From Actinomycetes bacterium (GTDB taxonomy: Bacteria; Actinomycetota; Coriobacteriia; Coriobacteriales; Eggerthellaceae), in the NCBI GenBank assembly GCA_023403475.1, contig JAEYEL010000085.1, positions 1 through 18,620 of the forward strand: a stretch of 18,620 nucleotides of DNA, written 5' to 3'. Each line of letters starts with the position of its first letter. Positions within the stretch are counted from its first letter, which is position 1. The notes below the pieces were generated by a model, which was not told the origin of the DNA, ran no database searches, and saw nothing but the letters and a program-made list of their open reading frames with translations. Shown here one piece after another: positions 6,607-13,905 of this stretch. Made by a program: the position numbers and the translations under genes.

Positions 6607-7982
6607 AAGCTATGAAATACGAAGAATGCAGCCAGAGTGAAGACCGGCTGACAAAGCGTTACGAAATAAAGATATCTGCTGCGGAAGCGCGCAACCTCGT
6701 GGATGAAATCTATGCGTTTCTGGCTATGCAGACCGGTGTGAATTTCATTGCCGACCAGCCGAAGGAGGCGCTTGAAAAGCGTTTCGGCAACGATCTTGAC
6801 CAACGTGTCGCAACCTGCTTGGCAAATCAATGCGCCGACAAGGTTATCGCGCAGGAGAACCTTGCCGCCGCATTGGAACCCGAAGTTGTTGTGCTGCCGA
6901 ACCTTGACGGGCTTTTCCCGGATTCCGATGATGCGCAAGATGATGTGCGCGGTAAGGACGATTCGCAGGGCGAGGGCAGCATGCGGGATCTGAGCTTCGT
7001 CGTGGACATTCATCTTAAGCCGACTCTTCAGCTGTCTTCTTACGACCCGGTTGAAATCCCGATTTCGGAGCCTGTCGTGTCGGATGCGATGGTGGACAAA
7101 GAGATCGATGCTTATGTAAGGGCGCGGGCTCGTTATGTGCCCGACGATCAGGCGCGGGAAGTTACCGCTCATACGGTGAACGTCGTGACGATCGATACAA
7201 AGAAATGCGGCATGCAGGTTGATGCTTTGACGGCTACCAAAATGATGCACCAGGCAGGCGACGGCCGTCTCCCGCGCGAAATAGACGACCGGTTGCTGGG
7301 GATGCCTTGCGGCGGCACCAAGGAATTCAGCTTTACGATAACGAGTAAGAATTTCTTGGGCATGAGCGTTGAGGAGAAGATGGATTGCATTCTTGAGGTA
7401 AACTCCATCGTGAAAAAGGAAATGCCCGAAGTGACCGATGATTGGGTGCGGGAAAACATTCCCGGGGCTCACGATAGGGAAAGCCTTCGAGGCCTTGTGA
7501 GAGCTTCAATAGGCGAGCGTATGGAATCGGATTATCGTCGCGTCAAAGAAGAGTCTGCTGTTTCAGTTCTTGCGCGTCGTTTGCCCGAATTCGATGTTCC
7601 CGACTCGTATTACGATTACGCTCGGGCCGGTTTGCTGCAAAACGTTTCAGCGGCGCTTTCCCGGCAGGATATGACGGAAGATGAGTTCTTCGCTGCTCAG
7701 GGAGTGAACGCCTCTCAGTTCATGGCGCAAATGCATGTTCGCGCGGCGGAGGTCTTGCGCCAGGGTTTGGCTCTTGATGCCTACGCGGCTCACGAGGGGA
7801 TAACGGCGGAAGGCGAGGATATTTTACGGGCGCTTAAAGGCATTGCGCCTGGCAAAGAGGATCAGACGCGAAAGATGCTCGAAATGAACGGCCGTACGTA
7901 TCAGCTTAACGAAATGGCTCTGCGTGCGAAGACGCGGGGCATTGTGGCGGGATTGGCCGCTTTTTCGGCTTCAGCCGCTTGA
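6603..7982 (+). CDS. Divergent trigger-factor-like chaperone
   Basis: A 459-residue protein that follows the layout of trigger factor: an N-terminal domain (EALEKRFGNDL near residues 55-65 matches the TF segment after its ribosome loop), a middle peptidyl-prolyl-isomerase-like domain (about 155-290, starting IPISEPVVSDAMVDKEIDAYV), and a helical C-terminal region opening with MPEVTDDWVRENI. The ribosome-docking GFRxGK signature expected at about 45-52 is absent (GVNFIADQPK instead), and an acidic insert DSDDAQDDVRGKDD sits near 110-125. It is therefore unlikely to be the housekeeping Tig. The GTG at 6603 overlaps the upstream stop; ATG 6612 is an alternative. As the last gene of the cluster it may be a dedicated folding factor for the molybdoenzyme, replacing the more usual TorD-type chaperone. 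Confidence 0.8.
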   Translation: MKAMKYEECSQSEDRLTKRYEIKISAAEARNLVDEIYAFLAMQTGVNFIADQPKEALEKRFGNDLDQRVATCLANQCADKVIAQENLAAALEPEVVVLPNLDGLFPDSDDAQDDVRGKDDSQGEGSMRDLSFVVDIHLKPTLQLSSYDPVEIPISEPVVSDAMVDKEIDAYVRARARYVPDDQAREVTAHTVNVVTIDTKKCGMQVDALTATKMMHQAGDGRLPREIDDRLLGMPCGGTKEFSFTITSKNFLGMSVEEKMDCILEVNSIVKKEMPEVTDDWVRENIPGAHDRESLRGLVRASIGERMESDYRRVKEESAVSVLARRLPEFDVPDSYYDYARAGLLQNVSAALSRQDMTEDEFFAAQGVNASQFMAQMHVRAAEVLRQGLALDAYAAHEGITAEGEDILRALKGIAPGKEDQTRKMLEMNGRTYQLNEMALRAKTRGIVAGLAAFSASAA

Positions 7983-8000
7983 TTTAGCCCAATCGGTTGT

Positions 8001-8045
8001 TCGCTCGCTCGCTCGCCCTTGGCTTCGTTTCACTTTAGGCGAAGC
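8001..8045. other. Convergent spacer with TCGC microsatellite and inverted repeat
   Basis: Between the convergent trigger-factor-like and PucR-type genes lies (TCGC)x4 at 8001-8016, then GCTTCG (8022-8027) inverted as CGAAGC (8040-8045). The stem could end transcripts from either side, but no U-tract accompanies it. Confidence 0.3.
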
Positions 8046-8088
8046 GAGTTGGGGGTGACGTTTGCGTTCCTGTGCCGCCCCTGCTTCC

Positions 8089-9801
8089 TTAGTGCGCGTT
8101 TTGCGGTTCGCCTTCGTGTTCTCCGAGCAGCTTTCGATACAGTTCGGGGTTGCGCGAAAGCTTGCAGTACAGGGTCGAGAAATCGGTCATGGCGCGGTTT
8201 CTCGACCAGCTCTCGTTGAAGTTGATGTAGAAGCGCTTCTCTATTTTCTCTATACGGTAGAGCACCGTGTTGCGGTGCATGTGAAGTTTTTCCGCCACGA
8301 TGGTCGCCTTGCGTTCGTAATGAAGATACGATGCGAGAATGCGCGCGTCTTCTGTGCCGTTGGCAATATCTTCGGCGATGATTTTTCCCAACATGGTGTG
8401 CGAGAAGGCAAAATCCTTCATTTCTTGGGTCATGTCATCGGAATCGACGAGGGCGAACATCAGGGCGTCTTCGAAGGTATAGCAGAGCGGGCTGCCGTCG
8501 TGATTCGCGGTCACGAATTCCCGTTCCAAGTCGATGAGGTCTTTGTACTTGGCCACGAAGCCGGTTTGCTTGTATGCGAAGCTGAGGTTGCCGATTTCGC
8601 TGAACACCTGCGACGAGGTTGCGAAGCCGTTCAGCTGAGGGCACTGGGAGCGAAGCTCTTCTTCGATCATCTGAATTGCCAGGCTGTCGTCGTTGCCTCT
8701 GGAATGGAGGAGGGCTATTACGTCGTCACGATACGAAAGGGGTATGCTTCGTCCGTCGTTGATGTGCTTGATGCATTCGATGAGTTCTCTTTGACCCTCT
8801 TTCGTCGTTTTCGGGTTGAGTTTGAATCTGAGTAGTTTGAATTCCGAGTTGAGCGGTAGTCCTATCAAGAAAGCGTACTTCTCCAAACGGGCTCTGCTCA
8901 CGTATCGTTCGTTTATGATATCGTCGAACAGCGTGTACGTTTCATATCCCGTTTGGCCGTGCGCTGCGGTGATTCTGCCCGACTTCGCCAAGATGTAGTT
9001 TGAAAGCATTTCGAGGAAGTCTTTTTGGCCGGGAGTAGGGGGCTTTTCGTGGAGTGCGACCATGTGATAAATGATTTCATCGCCGGCACCGCTGATTACC
9101 GTATTGCTCGCGAAAAAAGGGCAGCGTCCTTTAATCGGTATCAGCGGCTTGTTGAGCATCGATATGCTGTTGAGTATCTCGGCTTCGCGTTTTGCGAACT
9201 CCTTGCAAAAGGGGGCGGCTTCGTTATATCGAGATTTTGCAAGGAGTTTCAGATTCGCGTCGTAGAGGAGGATGGGGACTTTCGCTATTGCACTGCTTTT
9301 CGCCAAAACGTCGGCGATGGCATGAGACGATGAGGTTTCGATGCCGTTTAACTGGCTTTGCCAATTCTGTATCTCCAAAAACCGGTTCTGCATTTTCTGA
9401 AGCAGATTGTCGGGTGTGGGGGCGGAAACGATAATCGTTTGTGCCGGACGGTTCTTAAGGTCTGCGCAGAGTTCGGGGAGGGGGGTCTTGTTTTCCGCAT
9501 CTACAAGAATTATCAGGAGCGACTCGGGGAAAAGCTTGTCCGCCTCATGGGCGACCTTGCTTTTGCAGACGATTGCCATATCCTTTTCCGGTATGGTGCC
9601 TCTTTCCCAGTGGATGGACGATACCCATTTGAATGTCTTTTGTTTCGCGCTTTCCGGTTTGTAGAGAATGCTTTCGGGGGGAATCGTATCGATGAGCATG
9701 TTGAAAGTGAGATAAGGCGTACGGTTTGTGCTCGTCATAGTTGTCGGCCAAGGTTCGGCGCTAATGTGATTTGCCCGTTTTGCGCCGCCCCAACAGGCCA
9801 T
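8089..9801 (-). CDS. PucR/CdaR-type transcriptional regulator
   Basis: A 570-residue protein whose C-terminus carries the PucR-family helix-turn-helix: ASYLHYERKATIVAEKLHMH followed by RNTVLYRIEKIEKRF. This matches the L-x-x-Y-L ... A-x-x-L-x-x-H-x-N-T-x-x-Y-R-x-x-x-I pattern. The N-terminal half (about 1-270) is a long sensor-like region without predicted membrane segments; a small-ligand input is likely. The middle (about 280-480) is the usual linker domain. The ATG at 9801 has GGAAAGGGGG directly upstream, while the later Met codons at 9738 and 9699 have no ribosome site. It converges on the metabolic cluster and is the only transcription factor in the window. It is a plausible, unproven, activator of that cluster. 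Confidence 0.88.
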   Translation of the reverse strand: MACWGGAKRANHISAEPWPTTMTSTNRTPYLTFNMLIDTIPPESILYKPESAKQKTFKWVSSIHWERGTIPEKDMAIVCKSKVAHEADKLFPESLLIILVDAENKTPLPELCADLKNRPAQTIIVSAPTPDNLLQKMQNRFLEIQNWQSQLNGIETSSSHAIADVLAKSSAIAKVPILLYDANLKLLAKSRYNEAAPFCKEFAKREAEILNSISMLNKPLIPIKGRCPFFASNTVISGAGDEIIYHMVALHEKPPTPGQKDFLEMLSNYILAKSGRITAAHGQTGYETYTLFDDIINERYVSRARLEKYAFLIGLPLNSEFKLLRFKLNPKTTKEGQRELIECIKHINDGRSIPLSYRDDVIALLHSRGNDDSLAIQMIEEELRSQCPQLNGFATSSQVFSEIGNLSFAYKQTGFVAKYKDLIDLEREFVTANHDGSPLCYTFEDALMFALVDSDDMTQEMKDFAFSHTMLGKIIAEDIANGTEDARILASYLHYERKATIVAEKLHMHRNTVLYRIEKIEKRFYINFNESWSRNRAMTDFSTLYCKLSRNPELYRKLLGEHEGEPQNAH

Positions 9802-9835
9802 TCCCCCTTTCCTGTTGCAACATGAACATATTATA
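9791..9835 (-). promoter_or_regulatory. Promoter and palindromic operator of the PucR-type gene
   Basis: On the minus strand TATAAT lies at 9835-9830; a -35 match 17 bases upstream is weak. The expected transcript start is near 9823. TGTTGCAACA at 9813-9822 is a perfect 10-bp palindrome at that point. CAACAGG (9791-9797) and CCTGTTG (9811-9817) form a second inverted repeat whose 13-base loop holds the ribosome site and the start codon. Both arrangements suggest autoregulation, of transcription or translation. Confidence 0.5.
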
Positions 9836-10016
9836 GCGCAAACAGGCTGTTATCTATAGGATGCATATACGGAAGATACGCGTAGCTTATCTCGCCCGTG
9901 CGCATGTCAAGTCGTCTATAGGAAATATCGCGTCATGGCGATTTCGGGGTGATAGGTTGCGGCGGCAGTCGAAACCGCGAATTGCGGGGAGTTGCCTGCG
10001 CTTTGCGGGAGAGCCG

Positions 10017-10260
10017 CTACAGTGTCCAGGTGCTTGAGGCGATTTGCAGGTCGTGCATGCGTTTGAACAGGCTGGTCTCGCTTTTCAGGAGATCTTGCGG
10101 GTTGCCTTGTTCGACCACGCGGCCATCGTTCAGGACTACTACCTTGTCGGCGTTTTCCACGGTGCGCATGCGATGGGCGATGACGAGCACCGTCTTTTCC
10201 CCGATCAGGCGGGAAAGCGCCTGTTGCACTTCATTCTCGTTCTCCACATCCAAAGAAACT
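10017..10260 (-). pseudogene. ABC-transporter ATPase, C-terminal remnant
   Basis: Only the last 80 or so residues of an ABC exporter ATPase remain. SLDVENE is the D-loop just after Walker B, EKTVLVIAHRM contains the H-loop His, and ADKVVVLNDGRVVEQG is the usual tail. The Walker A, signature and Walker B segments are missing, as is the membrane domain. Homology breaks off near 10258-10260, about 150 bp before the ATPase gene at 10408. A short open frame reaches 10283, but it lacks a plausible start signal. It is a dead 3' stub and marks a rearrangement breakpoint. Confidence 0.75.
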
Positions 10261-10345
10261 GTCCTTTTTGGCGGGTGATTCATGCAGACTGTTGAGTTAG
10301 ATGAGCTTGCATTGCCAATCAGCCGTGGCGGGTTCTATAAAAGGC

Positions 10346-10389
10346 TTGTTTTGTATAATCGTAATTTGTATAATCGTAACTATACAAAA
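10346..10389 (+). promoter_or_regulatory. Promoter with tandem 15-bp repeats and palindrome
   Basis: TTTGTATAATCGTAA occurs twice without a gap (10350-10364 and 10365-10379), each containing a TATAAT. For the second copy TTGTTT at 10346-10351 gives a -35 with 17-bp spacing. TTTTGTATA (10349-10357) is perfectly inverted as TATACAAAA (10381-10389). The block lies 18 bp before the ATPase start, so a protein bound to it could block transcription. Confidence 0.65.
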
Positions 10390-10407
10390 CAGATCAAAGG
10401 AGATGCT

Positions 10408-11835
10408 ATGCGGTTTGTCGGTCGCGAAAGAGAGCTTGCAGCTTTGGGCAGGCTGTACAAGGAAGATTCGTTTCAGATGCCCGTCATCTACGGGCGTAGA
10501 CGAGTGGGGAAGACGAGCCTTATCAACCGCTTTATTGACGGCAAACCTGCGATATTCTTCTCGGCTTGCGAGACTTCCGCCAAAGAGAATCTTGCTGCTC
10601 TAAGCCGCGCTATCGCGAATTTCGAGCAGGGGGGCGCGGGCGCCCTAGCAGATGAAGCCGCTCCTCTTTTCCCTTCATTCGAGGTTGCTTTCGCGCGGGT
10701 ATTCCAGCTGGCTCAAAACTGTCGCCTTGTGTTCGTTATCGACGAATTCCCCTACTTGGCGAAAAGCGATTCCGCTGTTTCGTCGATTCTTCAGCATGCT
10801 ATCGACCATCGCGATGAGGATTGCCGACTGTTCCTTGTGCTGTGCGGATCGTCCATGAGCTTTATGGAGCATCAAGTGCTTGGCTACAAAAGCCCTCTGT
10901 ATGGCCGCCGAACAGCTCAGATAAAAGTCGAGCCGTTCGATGTTTGCCAAGCATCGCTGCTGCTTGCGGGCGCATCGCCAGAAGAAGTAGTGGCTTGGTA
11001 TGGTATCGCCGGGGGCATTCCCCTCTACCTTGAACAGTTCGATTCTTCGCTTTCCTTGGAACGGAACCTGTCGCACAATGTTCTACGTACGGATAGCTTT
11101 CTTTTTGGGGAGCCGGATGCCTTCTTGCAGCAGGAGCTGCGTGAGCCGGCGAAGTACAACGCTGTTATCCAAGCGATTGCTCAGGGAGAAGGCGTACTCT
11201 CGAATATTTCTGATGTGGCGGGACTTGACCGCACGGCGGTGTCCGGTTATTTGAAGTCGCTTATGGAGCTTGGCGTGGTGAAACGCGAGGTGCCCGTAGT
11301 GGATGCGAACAAGAAGAAGGTGCGTTACGCCCTTTCGGACAACTTGTTCCGCTTCTGGTACCGTTTCGTTCCCCGCTATCTTACTCCGCTGCAAGCAGGG
11401 CGGGAAGATGCCGTGGCCGCTCTTGTGGCTGCCGATCATCTGTCTACTTTCTTGGGACCCGTGTTCGAAGATGTGTGCCGTCAGTGGCTTGTGGCTTCTA
11501 TGGGGTTGGGTGGCATCCCGCTCATTCTTGATATCGGTCGTTGGTGGGGCGCCGATTTGGAGCGCAAGGAGCAGGCAGAGATCGACATCGTTGCGTTGTG
11601 TGACAACGGCATCATGCTTTGCGGGGAATGCAAATGGCAGGCCAAGCTTACTGACATTGACGTGCTTCGGACCCTTCAGCATCGTGCCTCGATCATTGGC
11701 AATGGCTGCGACCAGCGTCTTTTCTTATTCTCGAAGAGCGGCTTTACAGCCGAGTGTCGCCAGGAAGCGGAGACTGCGGGCTGCAGGCTTGTGTCGCTTG
11801 GCGACATGGGGCTTGGGGTTAGTGTCGATAGCTAA
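10408..11835 (+). CDS. ATPase_2/DUF234-type P-loop ATPase with nuclease-like C-terminus
   Basis: A 475-residue ATPase. Walker A is G29-R-R-R-V-G-K-T36 and Walker B is LVFVIDE (107-113). A winged-helix segment (about 250-295, GVLSNISDVAGLDRTAVSGY) follows. The C-terminal domain has EID (391-393) and E407-C-K409, a PD-(D/E)XK-like pair as in the DUF234 family. The ATG at 10408 follows AAAGGAGA at 10396-10403; the frame is open from 10282 but the upstream part is promoter. It stands alone, next to an ABC stub. Function in this family is not established; defence, DNA processing or a selfish single-gene role are guesses. A damaged second copy lies at 16158-16578. Confidence 0.9.
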   Translation: MRFVGRERELAALGRLYKEDSFQMPVIYGRRRVGKTSLINRFIDGKPAIFFSACETSAKENLAALSRAIANFEQGGAGALADEAAPLFPSFEVAFARVFQLAQNCRLVFVIDEFPYLAKSDSAVSSILQHAIDHRDEDCRLFLVLCGSSMSFMEHQVLGYKSPLYGRRTAQIKVEPFDVCQASLLLAGASPEEVVAWYGIAGGIPLYLEQFDSSLSLERNLSHNVLRTDSFLFGEPDAFLQQELREPAKYNAVIQAIAQGEGVLSNISDVAGLDRTAVSGYLKSLMELGVVKREVPVVDANKKKVRYALSDNLFRFWYRFVPRYLTPLQAGREDAVAALVAADHLSTFLGPVFEDVCRQWLVASMGLGGIPLILDIGRWWGADLERKEQAEIDIVALCDNGIMLCGECKWQAKLTDIDVLRTLQHRASIIGNGCDQRLFLFSKSGFTAECRQEAETAGCRLVSLGDMGLGVSVDS

Positions 11836-11953
11836 TGCCGTCGCTTGTGCGTTCTTGCTTTTATCGGGGACTTCGCTCGACGCGGTTCCGATTGAATGTG
11901 ATGTGGCTGATGGCAACGCAGTTGACGGTAACGCGGATGGCGGCGATGCGCCG

Positions 11954-11983
11954 AGGGATACGCAGCTGATACCGCGTATCCCT
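11954..11983. terminator. 10-bp inverted repeat between convergent genes
   Basis: AGGGATACGC (11954-11963) is perfectly inverted as GCGTATCCCT (11974-11983) with a 10-base loop. It lies 12 bp past the lipoprotein stop and 119 bp past the ATPase stop, where a shared bidirectional terminator would be expected. There is no U-tract on either side, so the call is tentative. Confidence 0.4.
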
Positions 11984-11994
11984 GATCCGATTGC

Positions 11995-13524
11995 TTAGTT
12001 GGACGGCTTTGCGGGAGGTTCGCTGCCTTCGCCTTGCCCGCTTGGGGCGCTGGGCGCGTTGCCGAGTGCGCCTTCGAGAGCTTCGCCCGGTGCGCTGCTG
12101 CCCATGCCGGTCGATTCCGAAACGATTTCGAAGGCTTCGCCGGCGCAGGCGCTCGAGCCGTCGTATTCAACCCCGTTGATGTAGAGCTTGTGGCCGTTCA
12201 GGTTGATGGTTCCTTGCACGCAGGTGAGGCTTGAGATGCAGGAGTCTTCGGTCAGCGTCCAGGTGCTGTTGGCGTCAAGCTCGACGTACACGTCGCCGGT
12301 TTGGCCGTCGGGATTGATGGCCCCGGTGAACGACGAGTCATCCCGCAGGTACAGGTTCAACGTGGACACGCTATCCACCAGCATGTCGCCATCGATGGTT
12401 TGGCCGGAAGCGTAGAGGTTGACTTTGCCGCCGTTGCTTCCTTCGCTGCCCCAGCCTGCGGCGGCGGCGCGCAGGAACACGCCGTCGGCGTCTTCGTTCA
12501 CGATGGAAACGTCGCCGAGGTTGATGTCGCAGGCGGTGTTATTCACGAAGAAGATGTCGCCATTCTCGTTGACGAGCGATCCGCCCGTCATGCTGAACGC
12601 GGATGTTCCCTCGTTTGCGTCGCCCGACATGGATTGGTAGATCATGACGGCCTGATAGTAGTCCGACTTATCGCTGTTCTTCGACGTGTTGGACGCGATG
12701 AGTTGGCAGTCGTTCAGCGCGACGGAGTTCTTGCCCTCAACTACGACGCCCTGCGAAGAGCTCGATTGCAGGTACACGTTGGACACTTCTATGTCGGCAG
12801 TCGAGTAGATGACAGGCGAACCGGTTCCTGTCGTGGTGAAGTATCCGCCGCTCACGTTCACGTCACCGCCGCCACGGTCGGATCTGATGGCGGCCGACGA
12901 GTTGCCTTGGGTCTCGACGGTCACGTCGGTTGCGTTGGTGGTTCCGCCGCCGGTGGTCATGAGGCCGCCCGAGCAGTTTCCGCTGGTGCGGATGATGGAA
13001 TGGGAAGCGTTCACCGTGGTGCCCGATCCGTAGGAAAACACGCCGTTGGCATGCGTCCCGTCGGTGGTTACGATAGCGTCGGCGATGCTGAACGCTGCGC
13101 TGTTCGTTGCGAAGACAGCGGCGTTCTCTCCGTAGAAATCGGCCTCGTCGCCATCCGCTTCTCCCGTTTTGCTGACGGAAGTGTTTGCGTACTCCGTCGA
13201 TTCTCCGTCAACGGTGATTGCGTGTCCGCCATCTGATGAATCTTCGTAGGTGCTTGTGGTGGTGATGTCTGCGTCGGTGAGCTTCTGCGAGGAAAGGTCG
13301 ATGCTCGTACCGCTGCTCGCCTTCGCGTCGTCGGTTTGCGAAGTCGTGTTGGTCTCGCTTTGGTTGTCACTCGATGCGCCGTTCGCGCAACCCAAAAGCG
13401 AAAACGCCAGCGCAAGCGAAAGCCCCGCTGCGCCAATCGCCCCGGTTGCTCTGGATGCGAAGTTCGTTCTGCTTGCGTTTGCTATCTGGGATGCTTTGGC
13501 TGCTTTTGCGTCTTGTCTTCTCAT
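11995..13524 (-). CDS. Secreted lipoprotein with beta-helix-like repeats
   Basis: A 509-residue protein with a basic N-terminus, a hydrophobic stretch and a lipobox LLGC (Cys46), so it should be anchored to the outer face of the membrane. The mature part is Ser/Thr/Gly/Asn-rich and acidic. It consists of short alternating strands with recurring V-x-N or S-x-G steps (for example VNVSGGYFTTTG, INLNGHKLYINGV), as expected of a right-handed parallel beta-helix. The last 40 residues are a Pro/Gly/Glu-rich low-complexity tail. GGAGG lies 8 bases before the ATG at 13524. No catalytic residues of pectate lyases can be identified. It could be an adhesin, glycan-binding or surface shield protein. It is monocistronic. 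Confidence 0.8.
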   Translation of the reverse strand: MRRQDAKAAKASQIANASRTNFASRATGAIGAAGLSLALAFSLLGCANGASSDNQSETNTTSQTDDAKASSGTSIDLSSQKLTDADITTTSTYEDSSDGGHAITVDGESTEYANTSVSKTGEADGDEADFYGENAAVFATNSAAFSIADAIVTTDGTHANGVFSYGSGTTVNASHSIIRTSGNCSGGLMTTGGGTTNATDVTVETQGNSSAAIRSDRGGGDVNVSGGYFTTTGTGSPVIYSTADIEVSNVYLQSSSSQGVVVEGKNSVALNDCQLIASNTSKNSDKSDYYQAVMIYQSMSGDANEGTSAFSMTGGSLVNENGDIFFVNNTACDINLGDVSIVNEDADGVFLRAAAAGWGSEGSNGGKVNLYASGQTIDGDMLVDSVSTLNLYLRDDSSFTGAINPDGQTGDVYVELDANSTWTLTEDSCISSLTCVQGTINLNGHKLYINGVEYDGSSACAGEAFEIVSESTGMGSSAPGEALEGALGNAPSAPSGQGEGSEPPAKPSN

Positions 13525-13612
13525 GGTCTAGCCTCCGTTCTCGGTGATTACCCAATGCCCACATCGTAAACCGCAAAGCTGAAAGTACTCTGAAGCATGC
13601 GAAAAGCGCCGC

Positions 13613-13900
13613 GATGCGCTGCGCGCGGTCGGCTGCCTGCGCCTGCGCGGCTTCGTTCCACCAGGGGTCGGCGTGGATGACGACCGATGCTCCCGCAAGG
13701 TTCAACCCGGTGCCGCCCGCCTTGAGCGAGATGAGGAACACCGGCGTGTCGTCCTCGTTGAACGTGTTCACCAGCTGAAGGCGGCGCTTCCCGTGTAGTT
13801 CTCGTACGGAAGGGCGGGGTCTCAGCAGAGCTGGCGCAGCTTCGTGAGCTCCGCTATCGCGCGAGCGTTTTTCTCGTCTACTTCGTTGTCGCTGCGATAT
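13613..13900 (-). pseudogene. SNF2-family helicase remnant
   Basis: In one frame, ARAIAELTKLRQLC is followed by a stop (about 13827) and DPALPYENYTG, the SNF2 segment before the C-terminal helicase lobe. In a second frame, KRRLQLVNTFNEDDTPVF continues through KAGGTGLNLAGASVV and DPWWNEAAQAQAADRAQRI, which are motifs V and VI. The intervening 50 or more residues are deleted, and the gene ends abruptly after DRAQRI near 13613. It is plainly non-functional. It abuts the 3' end of the DUF4143-type ATPase at 13906, which marks a breakpoint. Confidence 0.8.
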
Positions 13901-13905
13901 CCGTT

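Noticed and set aside
12301..13236. A 311-codon plus-strand open frame opposite the lipoprotein
   Set aside because: It is the complement of a repetitive Ser/Thr/Asn gene with a lipobox and a good ribosome site on the minus strand. The plus frame has no signal or domain.
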